Shown here: piece after piece, positions 15,836 to 25,895 of the stretch
How positions within the stretch are numbered: position 1 is the first letter of the stretch
How the letters are laid out: every line of letters begins with the position of its first letter
NCBI RefSeq assembly: GCF_000445475.1
Contig: NZ_AUPZ01000013.1
Span: forward strand, 229,929 to 293,928
Reading direction: 5' to 3'
Origin: Sulfurimonas hongkongensis
GTDB lineage: Bacteria > Campylobacterota > Campylobacteria > Campylobacterales > Sulfurimonadaceae
Length of the DNA: 64,000 nt
Translations under genes and position numbers: made by a program
The notes under the pieces: model-generated
Database searches by the model: none
What the model was told of the DNA's origin: nothing
What the model saw: only the letters and a program-made list of their open reading frames with translations

Positions 15836-15925
15836 TGGTGGACAGAGAGGGATTCGAACCCTCGGTACAGTTACCCATACGCATCCTTAGCAGGGATGTG
15901 GTTTCAGCCGCTCACCCATCTATCC
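15836..15925 (-). tRNA. tRNA-Ser (GCT)
   Basis: The minus strand folds as a class II tRNA of 90 nt. The acceptor arm is GGATAGA with TCTGTCC. The anticodon loop CTGCTAA has anticodon GCT at 15891-15889. There is a long variable arm, and the T-arm is GAGGG-TTCGAAT-CCCTC. CCA is encoded. The base before CCA reads A, whereas many bacterial serine tRNAs have G there. It decodes AGC/AGU. Confidence 0.95.
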
Positions 15926-15938
15926 GTTGAAGAGTGCA

Positions 15939-15944
15939 ATTATA
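15939..15944 (-). promoter_or_regulatory. -10 box of tRNA-Ser
   Basis: TATAAT on the minus strand lies 13 bases before the mature 5' end. TTGTTA occurs 15 bases further upstream as a weak -35 candidate with short spacing. Confidence 0.5.
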
Positions 15945-16019
15945 GTCACTCCTTGATAATAACAAGCTTAAATATTAGAACTTTTGAGTATATATTTTAT
16001 ATCAAAAAAAGTAGAGTTT

Positions 16020-16703
16020 TTAAAGCCCTTTTATTATTCTCTCAACAACTTCTGATGGATTTGAAGCTTGATAAATTGGACGACCAACTACTATGAAGTC
16101 AACCATAGCATTTTTTGCATATGCAACGTTTGCTACTCTTTGTTGATCACCTGCATCCTCTCCAAAAGGACGAATACCTGGAGTTAGAGTCATAAACTCT
16201 TTAGTTGTAGCACTCTTAATAGAAGTACTCTCAAAGGCTGAGCACACTACTCCATCAAGTCCACTGCTCATTGCATCTTTTGCAAACTGGTCAGCTTTAA
16301 ATGCAATATCCTTTTCATAAACCTCTAAAAACTCATCTTCGCTAAAAGAGGTAAGAGCTGTTACAGCTAAGACTATTGGTCTAGTCTCATACTTGCTAAG
16401 TCTCTTCATAACCTCACTCATAGCTCTTTTACCAGCCGATGCATGAATATTAAACATATCAACACCCAAGCCCACGATGGACTCTGCTGCGTCTGCCATT
16501 GTATTTGGTATGTCATAGAGTTTTAAATCCAAAAATATTTTAAAGTCAGGATTTATCTTTTTGATTTGGACTAAAAAATTCTCTCCATCCCTTATATAAC
16601 TACGAAGCCCGACTTTTAGCCAAACATCATACTTCTTTATCTTTTTAACCAGCTCTAAGTTCTCTTCTTTTGTGGGCAAATCAAGTGCTACACATAACTG
16701 CAT
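16020..16703 (-). CDS. pyrF: Orotidine 5'-phosphate decarboxylase
   Basis: PyrF makes UMP from OMP in pyrimidine synthesis. The 227-residue TIM barrel has LCVALDLPTKEE at the N-terminus and the catalytic FLDLKLYDIPNT, with the D59-K61-D64 tetrad part. The phosphate-binding TPGIRPFGEDAGDQQRV and IVVGRPIYQA come near the C-terminus. Its length is normal. It is separated from acs by about 50 bases on the same strand and could be read through from the acetate operon. Confidence 0.96.
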   Translation of the reverse strand: MQLCVALDLPTKEENLELVKKIKKYDVWLKVGLRSYIRDGENFLVQIKKINPDFKIFLDLKLYDIPNTMADAAESIVGLGVDMFNIHASAGKRAMSEVMKRLSKYETRPIVLAVTALTSFSEDEFLEVYEKDIAFKADQFAKDAMSSGLDGVVCSAFESTSIKSATTKEFMTLTPGIRPFGEDAGDQQRVANVAYAKNAMVDFIVVGRPIYQASNPSEVVERIIKGL

Positions 16704-16755
16704 CTAAACTCTTTTATATTTTATTTATGAAAGTATATCAAATCCTAAGTCTTAT

Positions 16756-18720
16756 TTATAAAGAACAACTTTGAACTTTACTAGCTATTGTTGCCACTAT
16801 ACTTGGATCTTCAAGAGTTGAGATATCTTGGGTAACAACTTCACCTTTAGCAATAATACGCAAGATTCTTCTCATGATTTTTCCTGAGCGAGTTTTAGGT
16901 AGTCCTGATACAAAAACCATATCATCACAAAGAGCGATATTTCCAATCTCTTTTTTGATAATATTGTTAATAGTTCTAACCTCTTCAACTTCATCGGCAA
17001 GACCTTCATCCTCTTTTAAAACGATGTAGGCAAAGATGCCCTCACCTTTTAATGGATGCGGTTTACCAACAACTGCAACCTCTGCAACATTTGAGTGTTT
17101 CTTGATGGCAGCTTCAACTTCAGCTGTTCCCATTCTATGTCCACTTACATTGATAACATCATCTGTACGTCCTGTGATTGTAATGTAGCCATCTTCATCA
17201 TACATAGCACCGTCACCTGTAAAATATACAGCTCTGCCATCTTTTTTCACATCGCTATAGTAAGACGTTATATATCTCTCTTCATCACCCCAAACATTGC
17301 GAATTTGTGCTGGCCAAGGGCGAGTTACACACATATATCCAGTCTCACCTACTTCTGATTTTTCTCCAGTTGCGGGGTCAAGCACCTCAGCCATAATACC
17401 CGGAAGTGGTAGAGTCGCACATCCTGGTTTTATAGGAGTAGCACCTGGAAGAGGAGAGACCATGTGTCCGCCCGTTTCAGTCTGCCAGTAAGTATCAACT
17501 ATAGGGCATCTGCCTCCGCCAACTTCTTCATGGTACCATTTCCAAGCTGGAGGATCTATTGGTTCGCCAACTGTTCCTAGAACTTTTAAAGAGCTAAGAT
17601 CATATTTTGCAGGCTCATCTTCTCCCATTTTATGTAAAACACGGATTGCAGTAGGAGCTGTATAAAATTGGTTAACTCTATGATCTTCAACCATTGCCCA
17701 AGGGCGCCCTGCATCTGGGAATGTGATAACACCCTCAAACATTACAGTAGTAGCTCCCATAGCAAGTGGTCCATAAACTATATAAGTATGTCCAGTAATC
17801 CAACCAATATCAGCTGTACACCAGTAAGTATCATTTTCTTTTACATCAAAAACCCATTCCATAGTCATCTGTGCCCAAAGAATATATCCAGCAGAATTGT
17901 GTTGAACACCCTTTGGTTTTCCAGTTGAGCCTGATGTATATAGTAAAAATAGCGGATCCTCAGCATCCATAACCTCAGCCTCGCAGACTGATGACTTATC
18001 TTTTATGAGCTCGTTGTATGAGTAGTCTCGCCCTGCCACCCAAGCCACATCTTCATTGTTTCTCTCAACAACTAGAACTTTTTTAACTGGAGTTTTACCT
18101 TCAAGCGCTTCATCAACAACTGGCTTTAGCATATAAGGACGCTCTTTTCTATAAGCTCCATCTGCTGTTATAACCACTTTGGCCTCCGCATCTTCGATTC
18201 TATCACGAAGAGCTTCTGAAGAAAATCCACCAAAAACTATAGAGTGAATAGCACCTATTCTAGCACATGCTAGCATCGCATAAGCAGCTTCTGGAATCAT
18301 TGGCATATAGATAATAACTCTATCTCCTCTTTTTACATCAAAATCCTCTTTTAAAAGGTTAGCAAATCTGTTTACATGTTTATATAAATCTAAGTAAGTA
18401 ATAGTCTGAATATCTCCTCTATCGCCTTCAAAAATGATAGCCGCTTTATTTTTGCGAGTCTCTAAATGGCGATCGATACACTGCTGAGCAACATTTAACT
18501 TTCCACCACCAAACCACTTAACAAAGGGTGCTTTGCTCTCATCTAATACATCAGTAAATGGTTCTATCCAGTCGATCTTTTCTTTAGCTGCATCGCCCCA
18601 AAAACCCTCATAATCCTCCATAGCACTCTCTTGAAGTTCATAATATTCACACATATTTTTAATATTTGCCACTTTTGCAAACTCTTTGTTTGGTTTAAAA
18701 ACTTGTTTTTTTTCTATCAT
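16756..18720 (-). CDS. acs: Acetyl-CoA synthetase
   Basis: Acs activates acetate to acetyl-CoA through acetyl-AMP. This 654-residue protein is full length. It has the P-loop-like [16 protein letters not shown] near 265, [12 protein letters not shown] near 415, [15 protein letters not shown], and [16 protein letters not shown] near 620 with the lysine that is acetylated in regulated Acs enzymes. It ends the minus-strand run from the porin, so transport and activation of acetate are linked. A TTTTCCTTTTTT-like tract is upstream, and AGGAAAAAAA provides the ribosome site. Confidence 0.97.
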   Translation of the reverse strand: MIEKKQVFKPNKEFAKVANIKNMCEYYELQESAMEDYEGFWGDAAKEKIDWIEPFTDVLDESKAPFVKWFGGGKLNVAQQCIDRHLETRKNKAAIIFEGDRGDIQTITYLDLYKHVNRFANLLKEDFDVKRGDRVIIYMPMIPEAAYAMLACARIGAIHSIVFGGFSSEALRDRIEDAEAKVVITADGAYRKERPYMLKPVVDEALEGKTPVKKVLVVERNNEDVAWVAGRDYSYNELIKDKSSVCEAEVMDAEDPLFLLYTSGSTGKPKGVQHNSAGYILWAQMTMEWVFDVKENDTYWCTADIGWITGHTYIVYGPLAMGATTVMFEGVITFPDAGRPWAMVEDHRVNQFYTAPTAIRVLHKMGEDEPAKYDLSSLKVLGTVGEPIDPPAWKWYHEEVGGGRCPIVDTYWQTETGGHMVSPLPGATPIKPGCATLPLPGIMAEVLDPATGEKSEVGETGYMCVTRPWPAQIRNVWGDEERYITSYYSDVKKDGRAVYFTGDGAMYDEDGYITITGRTDDVINVSGHRMGTAEVEAAIKKHSNVAEVAVVGKPHPLKGEGIFAYIVLKEDEGLADEVEEVRTINNIIKKEIGNIALCDDMVFVSGLPKTRSGKIMRRILRIIAKGEVVTQDISTLEDPSIVATIASKVQSCSL

Positions 18721-18776
18721 TTTTTTTCCTTTTTTTATTATTTAGTACATCAAAGCAACTATTCCCTTTGACTACG

Positions 18777-19391
18777 TTAAGCTTTCTTCAATTTTAAAAA
18801 TATCATGGCTGTCATGATTGCATCATTGACTGCATTATGGGCACCCATATTGGGGACACCACAATTTTTTAAAATTGTATCAAATCTCAAATCAATATTT
18901 CCTTGAGGTATCAAAGAAATTGTCTCATCAAAGTATATTTCAGAGACTTCTATCTTTTTGTTAGGAAGAGTAATACCCAACATTGGCTTAATATATTTGT
19001 TTATCATACTAACATCAAACTCTAAGTAGTAACCAACGAGTGGTCTTGAACCTATAAAGTCTAAAAACTCACGAATTGCGACCTCCGTAGTCTTAGCATT
19101 TTCTAGATCTATCGGTCTTATGCGGTGAATCTCTATACTTTTTGAGCTCATTTCACAAGAGTTTTTTATAAAAACTTCAAAAGTTTGTGAAGTTAGTATC
19201 TTATTGTTTTTTACCTTTACTGCCCCTATAGAGACAATCTCATCTTTTTTAGGGTTTAATCCTGTTGTCTCTGTATCAAAAACAACATACTCGCCACTCA
19301 AATCCTCTTGAAATAAAAACTCATACTTTTTCTCTTTAAGTCTTGAACGATTTGCCTTTGTTTTCATCTTTTGTATAAAAGAAAATAGCAT
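18777..19391 (-). CDS. DnaQ-like DEDDh 3'-5' exonuclease
   Basis: The 204-residue protein has the exonuclease motifs YVVFDTETTGLNP (D39, E41), LVGYYLEFDVSMIN and HNAVNDAIMTA, the DEDDh active-site set of the Pol III epsilon family. It lacks any clear polymerase-binding tail, so it is probably not the replicative proofreader. Its ATG overlaps the TAA of the DUF294 gene by one base. The pairing of a DUF294 nucleotidyltransferase with such an exonuclease next to actP and acs is a known gene neighbourhood in proteobacteria. Its role there is not established. Confidence 0.85.
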   Translation of the reverse strand: MLFSFIQKMKTKANRSRLKEKKYEFLFQEDLSGEYVVFDTETTGLNPKKDEIVSIGAVKVKNNKILTSQTFEVFIKNSCEMSSKSIEIHRIRPIDLENAKTTEVAIREFLDFIGSRPLVGYYLEFDVSMINKYIKPMLGITLPNKKIEVSEIYFDETISLIPQGNIDLRFDTILKNCGVPNMGAHNAVNDAIMTAMIFLKLKKA

Positions 19392-21205
19392 TATGAGACC
19401 ATATTTAAGTGAAAGTGAAAGCTCATAAACTTTTTAAACTTGTTTATGATTTTAAAACTATCTTTTAGCAGATCTCTTTGAATCTTCTCCAAAGATTGCG
19501 GATTTATATAGTCACTCTCATCCAAAGATTTCGCCTCTAACGTTGCCTTTAAGCGAATCGCACTAAGTGTGTCAAAACTCTCTATAAGCTCTGTAGCAAA
19601 AACTTTGTCAATAATGCCCTTGTTATTGAGCTCTTTTATCCTCTCTATAGTGTTTGTTTGGGTTATTTCATACTCCAAACATAGAGTTCTAACTCCATGA
19701 ACAAGTGCAAAAAGTCCACCTTTTTTTAAATCAAGTCTATTTTGTTGCCCTTTTTCTAAAACAAACCCTGAAAACATAGTGAGTGGAGTCTCAAAATTAA
19801 GAACTGCTTTTGCAACATGAGCTAAAACATCATCTCTTTGATGGAAGTGCTGATGGAGATGCGTAATGAGTGAGCTTAAAAGCTCTTCATCTCCTGCTAC
19901 ACACTTTGCGTCTAAAAAGATGCTTAAATTTTGAACATCAGCTTCACCCATACTCTGTGTCCATCCAGCTATTAACTTCTTATATCCACTCTCATCTCTT
20001 CTCCAAAACTCGTTACTTACCATGATATTGCCAGGACACTTTGGAAAACCGAGCTCTAACAAATATGAGTTTAACTTCATCATAGGCTCTTCATAGAGTT
20101 TTACATCTGTGCCATTTCTAATGATTAGAGCATTATCTTGGTCAGACTTTAGAGTCTGCTCTTCTCTTCCTTCGCTTCCCATAACTATTAAAGCGCAATT
20201 CTCTTGTAACTCCTTCTCAACACACATATCAAAGACTTTTTTATAGACTTTGATATTAAGAGTTGAGATTAGTTTTGTAATATATCTTACCTTTACACCT
20301 TTGGCACGAAGTGTTATTATGATGTTTTTCATATCAGCTTGCAGAATTTTTAAGTCATCGATATTTTGAGCTTTGTCTATCTGCACTGCTACGAGGTGCG
20401 AATGGTTTGCGAAGTAGCTAAGAAGGTCTAGTTGCTCTAGCACTCCAAAGACCTTATTGTCTTTCATCACAACTACTCTTTTTATCCCATTTTGAGTCAT
20501 TATCAAAAGAGCGTTAAACAAAAAATCTTCAATATCAATGCTTATAAGCCCCTTTGTAGCAATCGTTACTATCTCATCTTCTACATCAGCCCCACCTAAG
20601 AGCACATGTTTTCTTAGGTCAGTGTCTGTAACTATGGAGTATTCATTCTCCTTTTTTACGATGATTACATGTGCTTTTAGTTTTTCTTGTTTGCTCAAAG
20701 CACTAAATATACTCTCATGTGACTCAACTACACAAGCTTTATGTAAAAATATATCTGAGACTCTCGCCATTAAAAATCCAGAAAAATCACTCTGCATATC
20801 ATAGTTTTTAAGTTGTTGATGTCTTGTTACAAAGTCTTGAAGAAAGTAGTTTTGCACCTTTTTATTTTGCATTAGTTCTAAAAAATCATCTTTTTTAATC
20901 TCATAACAGATAAGATCCTCATCTACTACAAATCTTCCTTCACATTTTCCATATATAAGTGCATCTGCATCAAAAGTATCGCCATGAGAGTAAACATTTT
21001 GAACTTCATCATCTATATACTCTGTTACTGAGCCTTTTATAATGATGTAAAAAGCGATGGATGGGAGATTTTTAGAGATGAGCAGTGTGTCTTTTGGATA
21101 GTAGGCTATATCAATCTTTTGCATAAGATTATCAAGTGTCTCTCTACTTAAGAGTCCAAAAGGATGTATGGATTCTATAAGTTTTCGTTGATCTAATATA
21201 CTCAA
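19391..21205 (-). CDS. cNMP-binding / CBS / DUF294 putative nucleotidyltransferase
   Basis: The 604 residues show a cyclic-nucleotide-binding-like N-terminal domain (about 15-130, YYPKDTLLISKN and HGDTFDADALIYG) and then two CBS motifs (about 155-270). The DUF294 nucleotidyltransferase core follows with ALIVMGSEGREEQTLKSDQD near 340, whose GSEGR and SDQDN match GlnD-type signatures, and a helical C-terminal domain. By family it is a regulatory nucleotidyltransferase of unknown target. It lies between actP and the exonuclease gene, and element C separates it from actP. Confidence 0.87.
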   Translation of the reverse strand: MSILDQRKLIESIHPFGLLSRETLDNLMQKIDIAYYPKDTLLISKNLPSIAFYIIIKGSVTEYIDDEVQNVYSHGDTFDADALIYGKCEGRFVVDEDLICYEIKKDDFLELMQNKKVQNYFLQDFVTRHQQLKNYDMQSDFSGFLMARVSDIFLHKACVVESHESIFSALSKQEKLKAHVIIVKKENEYSIVTDTDLRKHVLLGGADVEDEIVTIATKGLISIDIEDFLFNALLIMTQNGIKRVVVMKDNKVFGVLEQLDLLSYFANHSHLVAVQIDKAQNIDDLKILQADMKNIIITLRAKGVKVRYITKLISTLNIKVYKKVFDMCVEKELQENCALIVMGSEGREEQTLKSDQDNALIIRNGTDVKLYEEPMMKLNSYLLELGFPKCPGNIMVSNEFWRRDESGYKKLIAGWTQSMGEADVQNLSIFLDAKCVAGDEELLSSLITHLHQHFHQRDDVLAHVAKAVLNFETPLTMFSGFVLEKGQQNRLDLKKGGLFALVHGVRTLCLEYEITQTNTIERIKELNNKGIIDKVFATELIESFDTLSAIRLKATLEAKSLDESDYINPQSLEKIQRDLLKDSFKIINKFKKFMSFHFHLNMVS

Positions 21206-21274
21206 CTTTACATCTCCTTATTAAGTTTAAAAATTAAAGGGTAGAGATTTTACTCTCTACAATTTTCAGGCTCT

Positions 21275-21357
21275 CGAAAATTTATTTTCGTAGCTTTAGG
21301 GGGTTGCAAGGGACAATTTTTGTCCCTGCCACTCAAACGGACTTGTTCGTTTGAGTG
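21275..21357 (-). repeat. Three-hairpin intergenic element, copy C
   Basis: Read on the minus strand and starting seven bases after the actP stop, CACTCAAACG pairs with CGTTTGAGTG around AACAAGTC. AGGGACAA then pairs with TTGTCCCT, the conserved CAACCCCCTAAAGCTAC follows, and CGAAAAT pairs with ATTTTCG. The core equals copies A and B at 5351-5567, but both outer stems have changed on both arms. It fills the actP-DUF294 gap and may limit read-through or protect the actP message. Confidence 0.85.
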
Positions 21358-21364
21358 CGTAAAA

Positions 21365-23038
21365 TCAATGCTCAGAAGCACCCTCTGCACCAATACCTGT
21401 TTGACTTCTAATATACTGAGCTTCAAAAGCTTCTCTCTCAGCTTTAGCATCGTGAGAAGAGTCAGTTATAGAGAAGAACCATATAGAGATAAAAGCAGCT
21501 AATACTGAGAATAGTGCTGGGTATTTATAAGGGAAGATTGCCGTAGCATTTCCTAAAATATCAACCCATACAATTGGACCTAAGATAACAAGTATAACAG
21601 CAGTAGCAAGACCTACTGAGCCACCAATCACTGCACCACGAGTTGTAAGTTTACCCCAATACATTGAAAGAAAAAGTATTGGAAAGTTAGCAGATGCTGC
21701 AATAGCAAAAGCAAGACCAACAACAAATGCGATATTTTGTTTCTCAAACGCGATACCCATAATAATAGCAAGAATACCTAAAACTACAGTTGCAGCTTTT
21801 GAAACTTTCATCTCAGTAATACCATCAACCTTACCTTTTTTGATAACAGATGAGTAGAGGTCATGACTGATTGCAGATGCACCAGCTAAAGTAAGACCTG
21901 AAACAACAGCTAAAATAGTAGCAAAAGCAACCGCTGAGATAAACCCTAAGAAAAAGTCACCACCAACTGCATGGCTTAAGTGAATTGCTGCCATGTTGTT
22001 TCCACCTAAAATTGGATAACCTCCGTCTATAGCTTGTTTAGCCATATCTAAGTATTGAGGATTTTGAAAGACCATAACGATAGCGCCAAAACCAATGATA
22101 AAAGTTAGGATATAGAAGTAACCGATAAAACCAGTTGCATAAAAAACCGACTTTCTAGCCTCTTTTGCATCACTAACTGTAAAAAATCTCATAAGGATAT
22201 GAGGAAGTCCCGCAGTACCAAACATAAGAGCGATGGCAAGCGAGATGGCCGAGATCGGATCTGAGACGAGCCCACCCGGAGACATTATTTCTATGCCTTT
22301 TAACTCTGTAGCATGTGAGAAGAGCTCGCCAAAGTTAAAGTTGTAGTGTGCCATAACAGCTACTGCCATAAATGTAGCACCAGAGAGTAGTAAAAATGCC
22401 TTAATGATTTGTACCCAAGTAGTAGCAAGCATACCACCAAATGTTACATAAAGTATCATAAGAACACCAACTATAATAACAGCTATCTCATACTGAAGAC
22501 CAAATAGAAGTTGTATAAGTTTACCCGAACCTACCATTTGAGCGATTAGATAAAGAATAACAGTTGCAATAGATCCAGAAGCTGCAAGTGAGCGAATGGG
22601 AGTTTGGCGAAGTCTATATGAAGCAACGTCAGCAAAAGTGTATTTTCCTAAGTTTCTTAGAGGCTCTGCAATCATAAAAAGGATAATTGGCCAACCAACT
22701 AAAAAACCTATAGAGTAGATAAGTCCATCATAACCTTTTAAGTAGACTAGACCAGAAATTCCTAAAAAAGAAGCCGCTGACATATAGTCACCTGCGATTG
22801 CCATACCATTTTGAAAACCAGTGATTCCACCACCAGCAGTATAGAAATCTTTCGCACTCTTTGTGCGTTTTGCAGCCCAGTAAGTGATACCAAGAGTTCC
22901 ACCAACAAAGATTATAAACATTACAATAGCAGATACATTAAGGGCTTGCTTTTGAACTTCACCCTCAATAGCACCAGCTGCAAATACTGCAATCGTGCCA
23001 AGTATTAAAAATAAAAATATTCTATTTATATTCATCAT
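21365..23038 (-). CDS. actP: Cation/acetate symporter ActP
   Basis: ActP is a sodium:solute symporter family permease for acetate and similar short monocarboxylates in the inner membrane. The 557-residue protein has a cleavable-looking first segment and about 13 further hydrophobic segments. [20 protein letters not shown] and [13 protein letters not shown] are characteristic of ActP. The start codon overlaps the DUF485 stop as ATGA. It is followed by hairpin element C and then the DUF294 gene of the same operon. Confidence 0.95.
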   Translation of the reverse strand: MMNINRIFLFLILGTIAVFAAGAIEGEVQKQALNVSAIVMFIIFVGGTLGITYWAAKRTKSAKDFYTAGGGITGFQNGMAIAGDYMSAASFLGISGLVYLKGYDGLIYSIGFLVGWPIILFMIAEPLRNLGKYTFADVASYRLRQTPIRSLAASGSIATVILYLIAQMVGSGKLIQLLFGLQYEIAVIIVGVLMILYVTFGGMLATTWVQIIKAFLLLSGATFMAVAVMAHYNFNFGELFSHATELKGIEIMSPGGLVSDPISAISLAIALMFGTAGLPHILMRFFTVSDAKEARKSVFYATGFIGYFYILTFIIGFGAIVMVFQNPQYLDMAKQAIDGGYPILGGNNMAAIHLSHAVGGDFFLGFISAVAFATILAVVSGLTLAGASAISHDLYSSVIKKGKVDGITEMKVSKAATVVLGILAIIMGIAFEKQNIAFVVGLAFAIAASANFPILFLSMYWGKLTTRGAVIGGSVGLATAVILVILGPIVWVDILGNATAIFPYKYPALFSVLAAFISIWFFSITDSSHDAKAEREAFEAQYIRSQTGIGAEGASEH

Positions 23039-23352
23039 TTATCTTCCTTTAGTGATTCTTTAACTTTGTTGCTAAGCTCATCAAATTCGCCGTTAGCTCT
23101 TTTTGTATAGATACCAGTTAAGATAAAAGCAAAAACAATCACTGCCATTCCTATTGGGATACCTATAGTTGTTACAGAGTCAGCAGACAGTGGAGTTCCA
23201 AGGACTGATGGATTAAATGCTATAGTTAGGATAAATATAAAATATACCGCCAACATAAGAATAGTTAGTTTAATAGCAAAGCTAGATCTTTTTGCTATGA
23301 GTTCTTGATAATGAGGATTTGCTTTGATGTGTTCCACCATTTCTTTTTTCAT
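23035..23352 (-). CDS. DUF485 membrane protein (YjcH-like)
   Basis: This 105-residue protein has two hydrophobic segments (about 25-48 and 58-84) preceded by [20 protein letters not shown], the conserved DUF485 start. DUF485 genes nearly always precede actP, and the product is thought to assist or regulate the permease. The stop and the actP start overlap by four bases, which indicates translational coupling. Confidence 0.93.
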   Translation of the reverse strand: MKKEMVEHIKANPHYQELIAKRSSFAIKLTILMLAVYFIFILTIAFNPSVLGTPLSADSVTTIGIPIGMAVIVFAFILTGIYTKRANGEFDELSNKVKESLKEDK

Positions 23353-23416
23353 ACTTTATTTCCTTAATTTTATTTACGTTTTCTCTCGCTCCACCTCTTT
23401 TGAGGTAGAATAAATA

Positions 23417-24787
23417 CTAAAAATTATAGTTAACTATAAATCTGTATTCGTTCCAACTAACTGTATCGCTAGTTGTATTTACATTAAAGTCTCTTGCATA
23501 GTTTCCGCGAAGACGAAGTTGTAACTCTTTAACAAAGTCTGTGTTGTATATCAGATCAAAACCGCTTTCACTTGCATCATCCTCGGTATAACCGTTGTAT
23601 TTGTCCATATCAAAGTTTGCATAGTAAATAACAGCTTTAAAGTCTGGTCCAAATGCTTTGAAGTTGTATGAAGCAGCTAGTTTATAAGCCTTTGTTCCTG
23701 CTAAAAACTGATGACGAGTTACCATACCTTGAGTATATGCTGGCATTCCACCCCATGGAGAAATGATGGCATTTGCATAAGATGCATCACCTGCGGAATT
23801 TTCACTTGTTTGTGAATATGCTACAAAAGCTGTAAAGTTTTCTATAGAAGCTCCAGTTTTAACAGCCCAGTATGAACTATCTACCTTACCGTTACCCCCT
23901 ATTGCTTTTAGTTGTTTGTCTCCAACATCATTTTCTTTAATAAACTGAGCTGCTACAAAAGGTGTTACATTGTCATTAAGTAAGCATTTCCATGAAAAAC
24001 TAACATCACCATAGATAACATTTAAAATATCATGTGCATAATAATCCCAAAGTTGGGCTTTAAATGCACCTTTTTTATATATTGCAGAAACAATTGAAAT
24101 ACCATCAGTACTTTTGCCAACAGCATAACTACCTACATTATTAAAATCACCTACCTGATTTGAAGCATCAACTGCTGAGTAACCTGAGGTTGCACCCAAA
24201 ATCCCACCCGTACCGTAAGCACGACCGAATGTACCTTGGGCAAAACGAGTTACGTGAGCTGCTATAAGAGTTGTATCTGTGATATCTGTGTTGCTTACTA
24301 CTACTGCCTCAAAAAGGTTTGGCAGCATTCTTGCATCGTCTGAGCCAGCCATTGGAGTATCTAATTTTTGACGACCAAACTTTATATTTGTTTGGGTTCC
24401 TAAATCTTTAGCGTCGTAGGCGATATAGGCTTCACCTAAAATAGAGTAACTCTCATTATCTTTTCCCAAAAGTGTTGGATCAAACTTTTTACTAGTTTTA
24501 TCACTCTCATTTAAAAAACCATTTGTAGTATAAAAAGCAGCTCCAAAGTTTAAACCTTTAAAATCTGCAGTTTCATACTTTAAATGACCACCGATAGCAT
24601 TCGCATTTCTTGTAAAGTCATCTGCTGTAGCCGTACTATAATCCATTGCCCTAGAAATACTAAAAGCTCTAATTTGTCCACTCACCTTTCCCTCACTAAA
24701 CATCGTACTTAAATCCTCAGCGGCTTGAAGGTTTGCTGAGCTTAAGAATCCTATTGCCATTAGGCTTAATGTTATATGCTTTTTCAT
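23417..24787 (-). CDS. OprD-family outer membrane porin
   Basis: The protein has a signal peptide (MKKHITLSLMAIGFLSSANLQA) and about 430 residues of alternating beta strands. It includes YIAYDAKDLGTQTNIKFGRQ and KLDTPMAGSDDARMLPNLFE, the FGRQxLDTP...NxxEA signature of the OprD/Campylobacterota porin family. It ends with the aromatic strand EYRFIVNYNF, as expected for a barrel. It is the first gene of the minus-strand acetate run, 64 bases before DUF485, so it may admit small carboxylates. Substrate is an inference from position. Confidence 0.9.
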   Translation of the reverse strand: MKKHITLSLMAIGFLSSANLQAAEDLSTMFSEGKVSGQIRAFSISRAMDYSTATADDFTRNANAIGGHLKYETADFKGLNFGAAFYTTNGFLNESDKTSKKFDPTLLGKDNESYSILGEAYIAYDAKDLGTQTNIKFGRQKLDTPMAGSDDARMLPNLFEAVVVSNTDITDTTLIAAHVTRFAQGTFGRAYGTGGILGATSGYSAVDASNQVGDFNNVGSYAVGKSTDGISIVSAIYKKGAFKAQLWDYYAHDILNVIYGDVSFSWKCLLNDNVTPFVAAQFIKENDVGDKQLKAIGGNGKVDSSYWAVKTGASIENFTAFVAYSQTSENSAGDASYANAIISPWGGMPAYTQGMVTRHQFLAGTKAYKLAASYNFKAFGPDFKAVIYYANFDMDKYNGYTEDDASESGFDLIYNTDFVKELQLRLRGNYARDFNVNTTSDTVSWNEYRFIVNYNF

Positions 24788-24834
24788 ACATCTTCCCTTT
24801 GTGATTTTTTACCCTTGTATACTAAAGCACAAAA

Positions 24835-24852
24835 ATAGCATGAACATAGCAT
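24835..24852 (-). promoter_or_regulatory. Direct repeat in the porin/acetate operon leader
   Basis: On the minus strand ATGCTAT occurs twice with starts 11 bp apart, one helical turn, upstream of a TATACA-like -10 at about 24817-24822 and the AAGGGAAG ribosome site of the porin gene. The outer copy is part of the palindrome TAGCATGCTA. This could be an activator or repressor site of the operon. It is only a sequence pattern. Confidence 0.35.
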
Positions 24853-24983
24853 GCTAAAAATTTTAGATAAATATGGATAAATTTTTATTTTGTGGGTAAA
24901 TTTGTAACTTTTTTCCAATATTTAATCTAGCTTAAACAAATAAAGAGTCCATAATTATTTCTAATAATCTAAATATACTAAAC

Positions 24984-24989
24984 TATAAT
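24984..24989 (+). promoter_or_regulatory. -10 box before the membrane protein gene at 25029
   Basis: TATAAT lies 39 bases before the preferred ATG at 25029. The rest of the 24788-25016 gap is AT-rich and also holds the divergent porin promoter. No other feature is seen there. Confidence 0.5.
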
Positions 24990-25028
24990 CTCGCATACTT
25001 GGCAAATCTATAATATATGGAAGCAATC

Positions 25029-25895
25029 ATGAAAGAAGTTATAAACGCATATAGAACACAAAAAATAAATGTTGATTCTTTTTTAAAAACTTTTATAAAT
25101 AGTCTTCCTAGAAACTATATGGATAACTCTTTAGAAATTTTAAAGAAAAATAGATTTATACAGTTGATGTATGGAGTTGATTCAGATTTTAAACAGTCTA
25201 CCCCCGTTATCTCAAAAAAAGAGTCTGACTCTTCACAAATTGGAAATGACAAGAGTCACTACTTTATAAAACTTCAACTTGATGGTGATGATATCTATAT
25301 CTCAAACCCATACATCCATCACAAAACAGGAAAAGCGAGTCTTAGTGTTGTTCAGTATGTTGACTCTATTTATTATGTTTTTGATATCAATCTTATACAT
25401 CTTTTAGAGGATTTAAAGCTTATAGAGTACAACAGCTTTCATGACAAAGTAAAGCGAACTATCTACTTCTTTGGCTCTACAATGCTAGCGTTTGTAGCTA
25501 TTGCACTTATAGCCTATGGTGGATATATATTTTTTACACTACTATTTTCACTCTCAACCTCAGATTTTTTGCACGATATATTTACTTCCATCATATCCAT
25601 GACACTTGGTCTTGCCATCTATGACCTTGCAAAACAAATTTTTGAGCATGAGGTTATGTACCAATCTTTTCACCAAACAGAGGATAAACAATATAAAGTT
25701 CTTGGAAAGTTTCTAATCTCAATAATCATCGCCCTCTCAATCGAGACCCTGATGGTAGTGTTTAAAATAGCTCTTGATGATGCTTCAAAAATGCTAAGTG
25801 CCTTTTATCTGCTTATAGGAACAACTATTATGCTCGTAGGTCTTGGTTGGTTTTACAAAACTATTCAAGAATCAACCACAAAAGATGATTGCTAA
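25029..25895 (+). CDS. Membrane protein of unknown function
   Basis: The product is about 288 residues. The first 125 are soluble and mixed in charge (IKLQLDGDDIYISNPYIHHK in the middle). Four hydrophobic segments follow, starting near FFGSTMLAFVAIALIAYGG, IISMTLGLAIYDLAKQIFEH, LGKFLISIIIALSIETLMVV and LSAFYLLIGTTIMLVGLGWF. Related Campylobacterota proteins carry vague glycosylation-pathway names without proof. I prefer ATG 25029 over 25017 because GGAAG precedes it by five bases. The last bases overlap the convergent helicase gene. Confidence 0.75.
   Translation: MKEVINAYRTQKINVDSFLKTFINSLPRNYMDNSLEILKKNRFIQLMYGVDSDFKQSTPVISKKESDSSQIGNDKSHYFIKLQLDGDDIYISNPYIHHKTGKASLSVVQYVDSIYYVFDINLIHLLEDLKLIEYNSFHDKVKRTIYFFGSTMLAFVAIALIAYGGYIFFTLLFSLSTSDFLHDIFTSIISMTLGLAIYDLAKQIFEHEVMYQSFHQTEDKQYKVLGKFLISIIIALSIETLMVVFKIALDDASKMLSAFYLLIGTTIMLVGLGWFYKTIQESTTKDDC

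Noticed and set aside
17095..17928. Several plus-strand open frames opposite acs
   Set aside because: They are shadows of the strongly supported acs gene with no independent features.
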